Source of the DNA: Ceratopteris richardii
Lineage: Eukaryota; Streptophyta; Polypodiopsida; Polypodiales; Pteridaceae
Reading direction: 5' to 3'
DNA: 64,000 nucleotides
Assembly (NCBI GenBank): GCA_020310875.1
Contig: CM035444.1
Span: 23,072,772-23,136,771 of the forward strand
Shown: positions 43,715 through 55,095 of the stretch, one piece after another
How the letters are laid out: every line of letters begins with the position of its first letter
How positions within the stretch are numbered: the stretch's first letter is position 1
The notes under the pieces: model-generated
Told to the model about the DNA's origin: nothing
The model's input: the letters and a program-made list of their open reading frames with translations, nothing else
Database searches by the model: none
Position numbers and translations under genes: made by a program

Positions 43715-45106
43715 AGGTCCATAACCTCACTTTTCTAACTTCCGTGCATGTTGTTTCAGAGTATATACTAGAACTAAATCTCCTTCTTTCAAGCATTTAT
43801 CTTTCACATGCGCATCAAAATATGCTTTCTATCGCTTCTTTGCCGCGTATATTCCTGCTGCTGCTTTCAGCCTGGTTTCTCCTAATCGTTCCAAGTCCAT
43901 TATTCTTGCTGATAATTCATGGCCGGTCCACTGATGTTCTTGTGCAACCTTAAGGGTCGGTATCAAGAAGTCCAAAGGAAGCACAACATTCTGACCAAAA
44001 ACCATCTGAAAGGGAGTTGCATTGAGTACGGTCTTGTAGGCCACTCGATATGCCCAAACAGCGTGGTGTAACTGTTTGTCCCAATCTGAACGTTTGTTGT
44101 TCACGAGTTTCGTCAGTACGTTACAAAGGATCTTGTTAGTGCTTTCAGCCTGACCATTGGCCTGAGGATGATATGGTGCGGATTTCTTGTGAATCACCAT
44201 AAAATCTTGTAACAAATATTCAATGACTTGGTTTAGAAAGTGAGTTCCTCGATCGCTCACTAGCTCTATAGGCAATCCATATCTTGTAAAGACATTTTCA
44301 AATAAGAATTTTGCAGTCGTGTGTGCATCATTCTTTTTCGTGGCTTTTGCCTCTACCCATTTGGTAAGATAATCCGTCGCAACAATAATGTATTCAGCAT
44401 GAGTACCTTTAGCAGGGGGGTTAATGGGTCCTACAAAGTCTATGCCCCACTTAGAAAATGCACGTCCACCCATCATGGGTTTCAATGGCATTTCATCTCT
44501 GTAAATAGGAAATTGAGTTCTTTGGCACACATCACATCTCTTTACATAGGTATGAGCATCCATGTGAAGAGTGGGCCACCATAATCCTGCAAAGAGGATG
44601 GCTTTGATTATCCTATCTGGTCCAAAATGACCTCTTGCAACACCTTGGTGTGCAGTCTCTAGTACGCTCAAGTAATAGCTTTCATGAACACATTGTCTTA
44701 AATATCCGTCTCGTCCTCGTTTGTATAGATTATCGCCAATAAGTGAATAGTCCTGAGCTTCTTGTTCTAGATTGCGTTGTCGCGCTAAAGTCATTCCTTG
44801 AGGGAATGTTTTCGTCCTCAAATATGTTACTAAAGGTTCACTCCATTCTGGTGTGAGAGACACGTGATATAACGTAGCATGTTCTACTGTTGGTCTTTCA
44901 CAACAAACAGGGCATTCTTTACACAACTTGTAGACATCTGCTTCCATCGTAGGCCAATATACTCCTAGTCTATGCAGAGTCTGCAATGTACGATGTTTCG
45001 AATGATGTTGCTTTAATGCACCTATGTGTGCTAATTGCAACCAATTTGCATGTTTTGATTCATCTACGCAACAAGCAAGAATCTTTTGATTATCTTGTTT
45101 ATATAT
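43715..45106 (-). pseudogene. G3 integrase with duplicated N-terminal zinc-binding module
   Basis: Open from the C2 junction (45106) to TAG at 43829. First H2C2-like module: AHIGALKQHHSKH, then LGVYWPTM, then CPVC (about 45030-44885). A roughly 50-residue spacer contains DNLYKRGRDGYLRQCV. The second, canonical module is AHQGVARGH, LWWPTLHMDAHTYV and CDVC (about 44650-44525). The catalytic core is complete: Asp in GIDFVGP, Asp in SDRGTHF, Glu in NGQAESTNK. After the stop the frame continues KAYFDAHV and GYGPMIINR. The core looks functional in sequence; nonsense changes inactivate the reading frame. Confidence 0.85.
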
Positions 45107-46174
45107 TGTTGGAGAAACAATCACTAATTGGACATATATTTGAAGGTCAAATCTTAGGAAGAAAACCCCATGCTTATGTGAAGGGAGAAATTCACAAATG
45201 TATCATATTTGTAAATTTACTTCACTTTAGTTCTAGAAGTTTTTTTAAAATCACGAGAATTCGAAAATCTATATAAGTTAGTTTGTATCAACTGACGCGG
45301 ACAGAGAGAGAGAGAGAGAGAGAAGAGAAGTAGAAGAAGGAGTTCATTTTATACGACTGTGTATAGTCGGGCTTCTCTGAGTGAGAAAGCATCTGTAAAA
45401 CTTCTGAGTTTTCATAGCTATGAGAAAGAACTAAGTAAAGTTCTGTGTATGAGTCTCTCTTCATCATCTCCATGCTTGCCTATTGTGTGATGAATTCAAA
45501 AGTTCAAGTTTTTTGAGCAATTCGATGCCTGGCATCGAATCTTGGCTGATAAGTCATTATTTTCATTCTCTGTGTGTTATCTGTTGTTGAATCTTTTAAA
45601 AACATGAGGTTTGTGGAGCAACTCGATGCCTGGCATCGAGTTTCAGCATAAAGTTGATGCCCGGCATCGACTTCTAGCATACAAGTGGTCTTCTTCATGT
45701 GTGTGTAAAAGAGAGTATTTCTGGTGCAGAAAAAGAGCTTAGAAAAGCTCAAAGTCGATGCCCAGCATCGACCTTGACTGAAATTCGATGCTAGGCATCG
45801 AATTTTTTATTTTTAAACACCCAAGATTACTAAAACAAGAAAAAATTCCATTTTTGGAAGTCATACAGGGTGATCATGTGAAGGCCATAACTTGAGTTCT
45901 AGAGATCCGTTTGATGTGTATGATAGCTTGTTGGAAACCTCTACTTTTTTAGTTTTAGCCTATAAAGTTTCATGGAGAAATAATACTTGAGCGAGGATAA
46001 ATTAGCAAAATACTGAAGGTATGTCATTTCGGTGACTAGGAATTTCTATAGAAGCAAAGTTCTCACTTTAGGCTATCATTTCTCAAAGTTTGGAGTGACA
46101 ATGAGTTAATGGTGACCATAGAGGTGTTCTAGTGTCACATTAATTCATTTCTTGTGGTGTTTCATACATCAACA
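45107..46174 (+). repeat. C2 5' LTR with five hairpin palindromes
   Basis: TGTTGGAGAAAC to CATCAACA. TATATAAG at 45270-45277 is the likely TATA box, and an AG microsatellite lies at 45303-45325. Downstream of the TATA box are five inverted repeats built on CGATGC/GCATCG: 45520-45540, 45621-45641, 45651-45673, 45754-45772 and 45781-45805. All are in the expected transcript leader. Confidence 0.95.
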
Positions 46175-46176
46175 AG

Positions 46177-46188
46177 TGGTATCAGAGC
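46177..46188 (+). other. C2 primer binding site (initiator tRNA-Met)
   Basis: TGGTATCAGAGC, the standard copia PBS complementary to the initiator tRNA-Met 3' end, starts three bases after the LTR. Confidence 0.95.
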
Positions 46189-46386
46189 AGAAAGATTCTC
46201 GAGATCAGAAGGCGACAAAGGTACGAGAAGTTTTGGAAAGTTTTCCATTAAAGTTTCAAAGGTGAAGCATTTGAAGAGACAAGGCATCAAAAGGTTACTT
46301 CAAAAGTATCCTCATACACAAAGAACTTGAAAAGGTATTATCCTTTATCCTTTAAGCTCACAGGTTGCAGCAGAAGGAAAGGAGTA

Positions 46387-46630
46387 TGGCAGATCATATC
46401 TCCATTGACAAACTGGACAGAGATAATTACCCCGCATAGGTAATGAGAATGGAAGCCTTACTTATAAGTAAGGATCTCATGGTATATGTAACAGGTGAAG
46501 AAGAGAAGCCAGTATTTGAAGATGAAAGCTGACCAAAGAAAGAAGAACTTGATGCTTTAAAGCATTGGCAGAAGAAGGATGCAAGTGCACAAGCCTACAT
46601 CTACAATACAATCTCTGATCATTTGCTATG
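46387..46630 (+). pseudogene. C2 gag N-terminal remnant
   Basis: MADHISIDKLDRDNYPA starts at 46387, typical of copia Gag N-termini (a short helix, then L-x-x-x-N-Y). Stops follow at 46438 (TAG) and 46531 (TGA). The frame ends in DHLL at about 46630, where a deletion joins it out of frame to the integrase. The UBN2-like Gag domain, knuckle and protease are missing. Confidence 0.8.
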
Positions 46631-47231
46631 AAGCATGTCAAATGGGTAAAGCACACAGGTTACCATTTCAAAAGAAAGGTTTCAAACATGATGGAGTACT
46701 TGAGCTCATTCATACAGATGTATGGGGACCAACAAAAGAAGGATCTATCAGTGGCTCAAGGTATTATGTTCTTTTTATTAATGATGCTACAAGATGGATA
46801 ACATTATATGTTTTGAAGGAAAGATCAGAAGTGTTTGGAGCCTTCAAGCATTTTCATGCATATGTAGAGAGAGTCACAGGTCGAAAGCTTAAAAGACTGA
46901 GGTCTGATGGAGGGGGAGAATACTTCTCCCAAGAGTTCAATGATTATCTTTGGAATGCAGGTATTAAGAGAGAAATAACTTGCAGGTATACACCACAACA
47001 AAATGGTGTAGCAGAAAGGAGAAACAGGACTTTGGTTGAGTTTGCTAGAGCTATATGTCCAAATTATCTTTGGGTTGAGTCAGTAAATACAGCTACATAT
47101 CTTGTGAATAGATTACCATGTGTAGCTCTAAATGGAATGACTCCATATGAAGCTTGGTGGGGTAAGAAACCAACACTAGATCATTGTAGAGTGTTTGGAT
47201 CAATTGCATATGCTTATGTGCCATCGGCATA
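46627..47231 (+). pseudogene. C2 integrase, truncated at the N-terminus
   Basis: Opens in CYEACQMGKAHRLPF (the second half of the copia zinc-binding motif). The core follows: IHTDVWGP (first Asp), FINDATRW, RSDGGGEYF (second Asp) and NGVAERRNR (catalytic Glu), so the triad is intact. A small in-frame deletion lies in FARAIC-PNYLW, where related copia elements have about six more residues. The frame ends after YAYVPSA with a +1 frameshift near 47225. Confidence 0.88.
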
Positions 47232-49228
47232 AACTTGAACCAAAGGCAGAAAAATATGTGTTCATTGGTTATGATGAAAAGTAGATGGGTTACAGGTTAT
47301 GGAATCCTTTAACCAAACAATTTCTTGTTTCTAGAGATGTTACATTTGATGAACAGAAAAGTTGGTATGCAGATCAAAGTCATACAGCTGAAGAATTTGA
47401 AGAAGAGGTAAGAAGATGTGAGAAAGGAAAATCAATTGTGCAGGTGAATAGAGATGAAGACTATATACAAGCAAGTACATCCAGAAGTGGATTAACAAGA
47501 AGAAATGAAGAAGCTCCTATATTTGATGAAGAAGTGTATCCAGACACTTATGAAGAATGTGAACCAAGAAGGTCAAGCAGGACTAGAAGACAACCAGAAA
47601 GGTATTCTTATGATACTTCTTACATAACTCAGAATAACTATGCATATATGGTCAAAGATGATGAAGAACCCCAGAACTATGATGAAGCTAAAGGTAAGAA
47701 GCAATGGGAAGAAGCAATGAAGGAAGAGTTCAATGCACTGGAGGAGAACAAGACATGGGAACTTGTTCCTAAACCAAATGGTAAGAAAGTAATTGGAAAT
47801 AAATGGGTTTATAAAGTGAAGAAGCTTGCAGATGGAAGTATAGCCAGATACAAAGCTAGACTGGTGGTGAAAGGCTATGCCCAAACCTATGGCATAGATT
47901 ATGATGAGACATTCAGCCCCGTAGCTAAGATGTCAACTATAAGAACAATCATTGCTATTGCAGCTTCAAAAGGATGGACCCTAAGTCAATTGAATATAAA
48001 GAATGCATTCTTGAATGGATACATATCAGATGAGGTATACATGGAACAACCTCAAGGGTTTATAGATTCCAGGTGTCCAAATTTTGTTTGCAGGTTGAGA
48101 AGAGCATTGTATGGATTGAAGCAAGCTCCAAGAGCTTGGAACTATAGACTGGTGAAGTATCTCAATGATCTTGGATATCAAAGTTCAAAAGCAGATTCAA
48201 GTCTACTTATCAAAAGAACAGAGGAAGGTACAATCTACATTTGTATTTATGTAGATGACATTATAATCACTGGTACTTCAGATGAAGGAATCAAGGAGGT
48301 AAAGAGATTACTTGAGAAAGAGTTCAAGATCAGTGATCTAGGAAAGTTGTCATACTTTCTTGGAATGGAAGTCACTTATACAGATCATGGCATATATGTA
48401 TCACAAGAAAGGTATCTTCTGAATCTATTGAAGAAGTTTGATATGGAAAATTGCAGAGAAGCTTCAACTCCACTTGAAGTTAATCACAAGCTTAGTAAAT
48501 ATGATGGTGCAGAATACAAAGATATGAGGAAGTATCAATCTCTTGTGGGTAGTTTGATTTATGCTACACTAACAAGACCTGATCTTAGTTATGCAGTGGG
48601 AGTTTTGTCACAATTCATGCATTGTCCAAAGGACCCACATTGGATTGCAGGTCAAAGAGTTCTCAGATATATCAAAGGAACTATAAAGGAAGGATTATAT
48701 TATCCTTTTACATCAGATTTGAAGTTGAGAGCCTACAGTGACTCAGACTGGGCAGGTAACCAGGATGACAGAAGATCAACTCATGGTTACATGATATACA
48801 TTGGTGAAAAGCTTGTAAGTTGGTGTTCAAAGAAACAACATACAGTAGCATTATCATCAACTGAAGCAGAGTACAAAGGACTTGTGGAAGCAGCTAAGGA
48901 AGTCATATGGATGCAGACACTATTCAAGAGCTTAGGCATTGATCAAGGTACACCTACAATACATGGAGATAATATGAGTTCACTTTATCTTGCAGCAAAT
49001 CCAGTATTTCATGCAAGGACAAAGCACATAGAGATACAGTATCATTTTCTCAGAGAAAAGGTAATGGAGAAGGAGATTGAAGTGGAGTACATTTCTACTA
49101 AAGATCAGTTAGCAGACATAATGACAAAGAGCTTGGATGGTGTGAAGACTAGCAGATTCAAAAGCATGGCAGGAGTAAAAAGAAAAGAAGATGATTTGAA
49201 GAAACAGGGAATGTCAATTAGTGATTGA
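47232..49228 (+). CDS. C2 reverse transcriptase-RNase H, intact frame after a TAG
   Basis: Past the frameshift, KLEPKAEKYVFIGYDEK is read, then TAG at 47282-47284, then ATG at 47285 and 647 open codons. Order: MGYRLWNP and SRDVTFDE (integrase C-terminus), linker RRSSRTRRQPERY, then RT with WKWVYKVK-type entry (GNKWVYKVKKLADGSIARYKA), [28 protein letters not shown] and YVDDIIITG at 48248-48274. RNase H has DSDWAGN, SSTEAEYKGL and HARTKHIEIQYHF. All catalytic motifs are present and length is normal for the two domains. It lacks its own translation start in the native polyprotein, so expression is doubtful. Confidence 0.92.
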
Positions 49229-49236
49229 GGGGGAGC
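49223..49236 (+). other. C2 polypurine tract
   Basis: GATTGAGGGGGAGC immediately before the 3' LTR. Confidence 0.92.
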
Positions 49237-50294
49237 TGTTGGAGAAACAATCACTAATTGGACATATATTTGAAGGTCAAATCTTAGGAAGAAAACCCTA
49301 TGCCTATGTGAAGGGACAAATTCACAAATGTATCATATTTGTAAAGTTAGTTCACTTTAGTTCTAGAAGTTTTTTTAAAATCACGAGAATACGAAAATCT
49401 ATATAAGTTAGTTTGTATCAATTGACGCGGAGAGAGAGAGAGAGAAGAAGTAGAAGAAGGAGTTCATTTTATACGACTGTGTATAGTTGGGCTTCTCTGA
49501 GTGAGAAAGCGTCTATAAAACTTCTGAGTTTTCATAGCTATGAGAAAGAACTGAGTAAAGTTCTGTGTATGAGTCTCTCCTCATCATCTCCATGCTTGCC
49601 TACTGTGTGATGAATTCAAAAGTTCAAGTTTTCTGAGCAATTCGATGCCTGGCATTGAATCTTGGCTGATAAGTCATTATTTTCATTCTCTGTGTGTTAC
49701 CTGTTGTTGAATCTTTTAAAAACATGAGGTTTGTGGAGCAACTCGATGCCTGGCATCGAGTTTCAACATAAAGTTGATGCCCGACATCGACTTCTAGCAT
49801 ACAAGTGGTCTTCTTCATGTGTGTGTAAAAGAGAGTTTTTTTGGTGCAGAAAAAGAGCCTAAAAAAGCTCAAAGTCGATGCCCAGCATCGACCTTGACTG
49901 AAATTCGATGCTAGGCATCGAATTTTTTATTTTTAGACACCCAGGATTACTAAAACAGGAAAAAATTCCACTTTTGGAAGTCATACAGGGTGATCTTGTG
50001 AAGGCCATAACTTGAGTTCTAGAGATCCGTTTGATGTGTATGATAGGTTGTTGGAAAGCTCTACTCTTCTAGTTTCAGCCTATAAAGCTTCATGGAGAAA
50101 TAATACTTGAGATAGGAGAAATTAGCAAAATACTGAAGGTATGTCATTTCAGTGACTAGGAATTTCTGTAGAAGCAAAGTTCTCACTTTAGGCTATCATT
50201 TCTCAAAGTTTCGAGTGGCAATGAGTTAATGGTGACCATAGAGGTGTTCTAGTGTCACATTAATTCATTTCTTGTGGTGTTTCATACATCAACA
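49237..50294 (+). repeat. C2 3' LTR
   Basis: 1058 bp, same ends as the 5' copy. TATA box at 49410-49417. The five palindromes are at 49640-49660, 49741-49761, 49771-49793, 49874-49892 and 49901-49925; two have lost a base pair (CATCG to CATTG at about 49656, GGCATC to GACATC at about 49783). Confidence 0.95.
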
Positions 50295-50626
50295 TATATG
50301 CTTCCTGCTATGATTTGATATCTTTGAGATTTGGTAATCTCTCCTTCCTTGATCCTTATCCTAGGATTCTTGGGTCCATATGTTAGAATAGGGACAATAG
50401 GCTTAGCCCATTCTAGTGCTATCTCAAGGTTAAACAAGTATGCATCGGGTAATTCATCCACTATTCCTTGAGGAGCTTCTCTTGTGGTTAATCTTGAAAG
50501 GTGGTGAGCTCTAAGATGTGTCTTTCCTTTCCCGACTACTACTTCAAAATCGTACTCCATGAGTAATAGAAACCAACGTATTAATCGTCCTGTGTTACAT
50601 GGCTTGTTGACTAAATACAATAGGGC
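50295..50626 (-). pseudogene. G3 RNase H end and connection domain
   Basis: On the - strand: LYLVNKPCNTGRLIRWFLLLMEYDFEVV and HLRAHHLSRL, the C-terminal RNase H signature (usually the DxLSR box; here HHLSRL, with Asp replaced by His). ITKSQRYQIIAGSIY then ends at C2. The reading continues after C2 with KQDNQKILACC at 45106. Confidence 0.82.
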
Positions 50627-51451
50627 TTACTGATCTGTATAGAACTTGAACTTGTTTGCCAACAAATAATGTCTGAATTTCTTTACTGCGTAAATCATTC
50701 CTAATCCTTCTCGTTCCGTAGTGGTGTAATTTCTTTCTCCTGCGTTCAGTTGTCTGCTCGCATAAGCTATGGGAAGATCTATATTACCTTCATTTGTGGG
50801 TTGTGCTAACACACATCCTATGGCATAGTTGGATGCATCCACATGTACATGGAATGGCTTACTCCAATCCGGGGTTGTCAATATAGGTGCTGAGCACAAA
50901 CGTCGTTTGAGTTCATTAAATGAATTCTCACACTCATCTGTCCATTCAAAATTGGTCAAAAGAGAGTACAGAGGCTTGGCTATGATTGCATACATGTGTA
51001 TGAATCGTCTATAATAACCGCAATGGCCCATAAATGCCTGTACCTCTTTCACGTTAGTTGGTCTAGGTAGATCTGCAATCACCTTCACCTTTTCTTCATC
51101 TGTCAAAATTCCGTTCTTTGACACAATGTGTCCTAAAATTTTGCCTTGTCTGACCATGACAATGCATTTTTTTGGGTTCAAACAAACCTGATATTCTCGA
51201 CATTTGTCAAATACTTGTCTTAACTCTGGGATATGTGTCTGTCTTACATTTGAATGTGCACATAAGTCATCGACATAAACTTCCAAATTCTTACGTAAGA
51301 ATTCCTTAAAAACATGACACATGAGTCGCTGGAAAGTAGCGGGTGCATTTGTTAAGCCAAATGGCATCACACGAAATGCAAATATGCCCCATTCAATGGC
51401 AAAAGCCGTCTTGTGTTGCTCTTCTGGAGCAATGGCTACTTGATTATAGCC
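50627..51451 (-). pseudogene. G3 RT catalytic half and RNase H
   Basis: Continuous with the upstream RT frame but for TGA at 51452 (G4 has Ser in DGFSGYNQ). Contains MPFGLTNAPATFQR and YVDDLCAH (the catalytic YVDD), LGHIVSKNGI, and the connection FMGHCGYYRRFIHMY. RNase H begins with HVDASNYAIGCVLAQP and has YTTTEREGLGMIYAVKKFRHYL. It stops at TAA (50627-50629) where G4 has the Gln of QALLYLVNK. Confidence 0.88.
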
Positions 51452-53965
51452 TCAGAATCCATCAAGAAATCTATAAACTTCCTTGCCCGCAACTCTTTCC
51501 AATAAGTGTTCTGTGATAGGAAGAGGATAACTATCTCTAATCGTGGCGGCATTAACTTTTTTAAGGTTAATACACACACGCAATTTTCCATTCTTCTTGG
51601 GCACAACCACAATGGGGGATACCCATTCGATATGCTCAATTTCATAAATGAATCCTACTTCTATCAAGCGATCTATCTCCTCTTTAATCTTTGCAGTGTA
51701 ATTATCATTGTACGTGTACGGTTTCTGTTTCGTGGGTTTTGCATCTGGAGTCATAGGGATTCTATGAGAACATATGTCTAGATCTACTCCTTTCAAGTCT
51801 TTGTAACTCCAAGCAAACACATCTCTATATTCGCGCAATAGGGCAACTAATTCTTCTTCTTCTTCAGTCGTCAAATCAGGCCCAATGTATGTACACTTTT
51901 CTTCTTCTCCTTCGATGGCTACTATGATTTTTTTGGTTTTCTCTCGATTATCATATACTTCTCCAACGTCAGCTTTTCTGTTAGGCATTCGTACCATGAT
52001 TTGTCTGTCTTCTATTTCATATTTCTTGAAGTTCTCGAGAACTTCAAACAAGGATTCTTCTGTTTCTGACATGGTTTCTTTCTTCTTTCTTTTCTTACCT
52101 TCACTCTTGCTAGTCACTTGTGTGGCTATTCTCACATCATTCATAATTTCTTCGTGTGTCTGAGGATGAGTTTCTACTTCGTAAAAATATTCTTCCTCTG
52201 ATGCAAATGGAGGGTCCATAATAATTGACTCTAAATCAAAGTCACTCGCATCCTCAAACGCATCAATGCTAGGTTCACATTCTTCTAAAATTGAATCACA
52301 CATGATTGGCTCTATCGTGAAAACTGAAATGTCATAGCCATCCTCGTCACAGTGGGGTGTCCATTGTTCTTCATTGATGGCTACGTCCATGGTTGCTAGG
52401 ATTTCTGCCCAACTATGGGGTTCAAACTCTTCGTCTGGAAATACTACAGGTGCATATGCTAGGTCTTGAAGGGTTCGTGGATGTTGTTCTGCACCTAAGG
52501 TCCTTGCTTCTAACCGTTCTTCCTCTTGTTTTGCTACTTTACGCATCCATAAGTGAGTGTCCTCGTGTAACCATGAGGGGTCTGACTCTAATGAGTGTAC
52601 CGATTCCGTTTCTACTGGTGTCTTATGGATGGTATTCCATTGTATTGGGGGTACATCTCGATGTGAATAGTCTTTAAGATTGACTTTAGTAGTCACTCCT
52701 AAATGCTGCAAGTACAAAGAATTAGTTCCCCAATCTTTTACAATTTGCAACTGGCGCATGAATGGTCGTCCCAATATCATCTCATAAGCATGATTTTTAC
52801 TAAAATCACAAATGGAAAAGGTATGCTCAAACTCCACACCACAAGTGGTGAGAGATATGCCTTCTAGTAAGCCTAATGGTTTTTCTATGTGTCCATCAGC
52901 CATTTGTAGTTTCATCCTGGTAGGTCTGAGTGCTGGCTTACCCCAACATTTCCATAAAGCGGTGGTAGCGATGGCTACTCCGGCTCCGGAATCTAAGATG
53001 TCTTTCGTGGTGTAGCCCTGATGGGTTAGTGGAAGATACATGTTACCTTCCTCTCCTTCGCTTACATCTCTGATCTTTTCTACGGGTATCTCTGGTACCT
53101 TCTTGTGTGCTCCAATCTGTGAGGGAGTAGTAGCAAGCTCGGGGAATCGATTTGCTACATGTTTCCACAGTTTTGGTTTCACTTTCAACAATTCCTCAAG
53201 CGTGAGGTGACACTGAACTTTAGCGTTCTTGACCACTTCCGTGTTTCTAGGGATTACTGATTCTTCATTCCTCACTATTATCGTGGGTGCTCTCATGCTA
53301 ATAGACTTGTCTTCCCAAGGTCCTATGAACTGGGGTAATTCTTGTAAAGAATTAGATTCGAAACCTGTGTGTTCACTCAGTTGTTCTTCCTCTACATCAT
53401 CGTAAATAGAGGGAATGTCTTGGGGAAATTGCTCCTGCAAGTCGTCTATTTCTTGAATAGGAGGATGGGTTCCTTGTTCTTTTCTCCACTTCTCTTCTTG
53501 GATTTCTCTCAAAAATTCATGTGAGTACCTATGTATGGAAGATAGGTTGTCTTGACTTTTTGTATTGGGTACTTGAGACAGGGATGGTGCATTCCTTTCC
53601 TGTCTCTCTGGGACACTAAGATTCCTATGCTGATCCTTTTTCTCTTTGTTTTCTATCAAGTATTCTAGCCTCTCCATTAGACCTTTAAAGTGTAATTCCA
53701 GTTTTGCCATGTTATTCCAATTAAGATATCTAGAGGCTTCGAACAAAGCTTGTGCTAATTCTACCATCTTCATGCAAAGTTTAGTCCTCTCAATTTCTAA
53801 GTCTGCTCGTGGGTAGTTTTTACTCATTTCAGCTACTTGGGGTCCTTCTTTTATCCTAGCCTGATATGCACGAAACATCATGTCTAGATTTTCTGGTATG
53901 GGTTCCGCTAAAACTGATCCTGATTTCTGAGCTGGGTTCTCTTGATTTAATTCTTGTGAAGTCAA
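51452..53965 (-). pseudogene. G3 gag C-terminus, first protease and RT N-terminus
   Basis: 837 open codons. N-terminal third: Gag C-terminal helices (LDMMFRAYQARIKEGP, YPRADLEIERTKLCMKMVELAQ), shared with G2 and G4. First retropepsin: ILDSGAGVAIATTALWKCWGKP with Asp325 (52993-52991) and MILGRPFMRQLQIV. A long acidic linker follows, then RT entry YRDVFAWSYKDLKGVD, KQKPYTYNDNYTAKIKEEIDRL, WVSPIVVVPKKNGKLRVCI and FLDGF. Position and order match G4's 992-codon frame. This ordinary protease lies upstream of RT, unlike the second one at 43312. Confidence 0.9.
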
Positions 53966-55095
53966 TTCTAGGATTTTGGCTCTAGATTCTTGAGACTTCC
54001 TTCCAATTCTGTTATCCTTTTACTCCATTTTCTCTTAATTCTTTCTCTGGAATCTTTCCAGGATTTTGTTTTTTTACTGCTAGATTCTCCAACTTCACTA
54101 GTTCCGGCTATTTTCTATTGACTAAGCTATTGATTCTGTAGGAGCGCCTGGGCTCTGGTTATAGCTTGGATAGGCACGTATGTAGGGTTGGATCCATCCG
54201 CATTGTTTACAATACCTATCACGTTGATCGGTGTCATATTTGAAGTATTAGCAGGATTCTTAGGACAATATTTTATGATGTGCTCTTTGCCACAGTCGGC
54301 ACAAAAGCCCTGTATGTTATAGTACTGCGACTGTCCTGCTATCGGAGGATGTTGACAATCCTTTATGAAATGATCTCCTTGGCACCTAAAGCATGGTCCT
54401 CTAGGGCCCTGTGGTCTTTGTTGTCTTAATTGGGGCCGCGGATTCGGGTTTGTGTACATCACATTAGCATAGTCGGGCTCCCAACTCGGTTCCACTGGTG
54501 GACTATCATAATGATATGTTTCCACATGTTCTGGTGACTCTGTGTAGTATGCGGGTGGACTATCTACATGAGTGGAGTCAAAACTGTTTGAGTTCGGATC
54601 ACTCTCTGTGATCAAAGGTGAAGAGGGAACTAAAGCCCTACTTAGGTTCTCTTCTGCTGCAGCGTATTTGACTAAGATGACATTTGCTGGTGGGGGTGGC
54701 TACTGAGCTAAGACAGGTTGAGGTCTTGAGGAGGCCTATAGTAATGAGGCTGAGCATTGTATTGGCCTTGATACCTACCTGGCTGCGGGTATGCGTGCGG
54801 GTAGTTTTGTCTCACTGCCTGTTTGTTGTATGGGCAGTCCTGAGCCGTGTGATTCGTGTATCTTCTCTCAATTGTACAGTATTGGCCACTAGGGTTGGCT
54901 TGTGTTTGTGTTGCATTGGGACACACATTTGCCAAATGATTTCCACCACAGGTGTAACAATGTACGTTAGTTGTTAACTTGGGCATCTGTTTACTAGAAA
55001 CTCTTAGTTTCTGGGCCACTTTTTCTGCTAGGTCCTCTATCGAGTTAGACAATTTTGTGGATGCTAGAGAAGAACAATCTGAGCTTGAACTACTA
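53966..55095 (-). pseudogene. G3 gag nucleocapsid region, 5' truncated
   Basis: Starts abruptly within a Ser-rich stretch at about 55095, matching G4 gag internally, so the capsid half is missing. Knuckles: CYTCGGNHLANVC (about 54965-54925), the variant CTIERRYTNHTAQDC (about 54875-54832), CFRCQGDHFIKDC (about 54395-54357) and CADCGKEHIIKYC (about 54310-54270). All three regular ones have CX2CX3HX4C spacing. Frameshifts at about 54700 and 54050 break it. Confidence 0.82.

Larger units (their letters stand above)
45107..50294 (+). mobile_element. C2: Ty1/copia element with internal gag deletion
   Basis: Full-length by its ends: two LTRs (1068 and 1058 bp, TGTTGG/TCAACA), initiator-Met PBS, polypurine tract, target duplication TATAT (45102-45106, 50295-50299). 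The interior is only about 3.06 kb: most of gag, protease and the integrase zinc-binding end are deleted, while RT-RNase H is fully open. It is inserted in G3 in opposite orientation. LTR copies differ by roughly 3-4% in stretches compared by eye. Confidence 0.95.
36662..55095 (-). mobile_element. G3: Ty3/gypsy element with second protease and long 3' ORF, carrying C2
   Basis: On the - strand: gag (5' part missing), protease, RT, RNase H, a region with two H2C2 modules, integrase, GPY/F-like segment, second retropepsin-like domain, long 3' frame, polypurine tract, 3' LTR. C2 interrupts it between RNase H and integrase; removing C2 with one TATAT copy restores the frame. The 5' LTR, PBS, leader and gag start are lost where G4 is fused at about 55095. 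The left flank of its LTR is the protease frame of G2 (ACCAT next to the LTR). It is related to G4 and G2. Confidence 0.88.
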
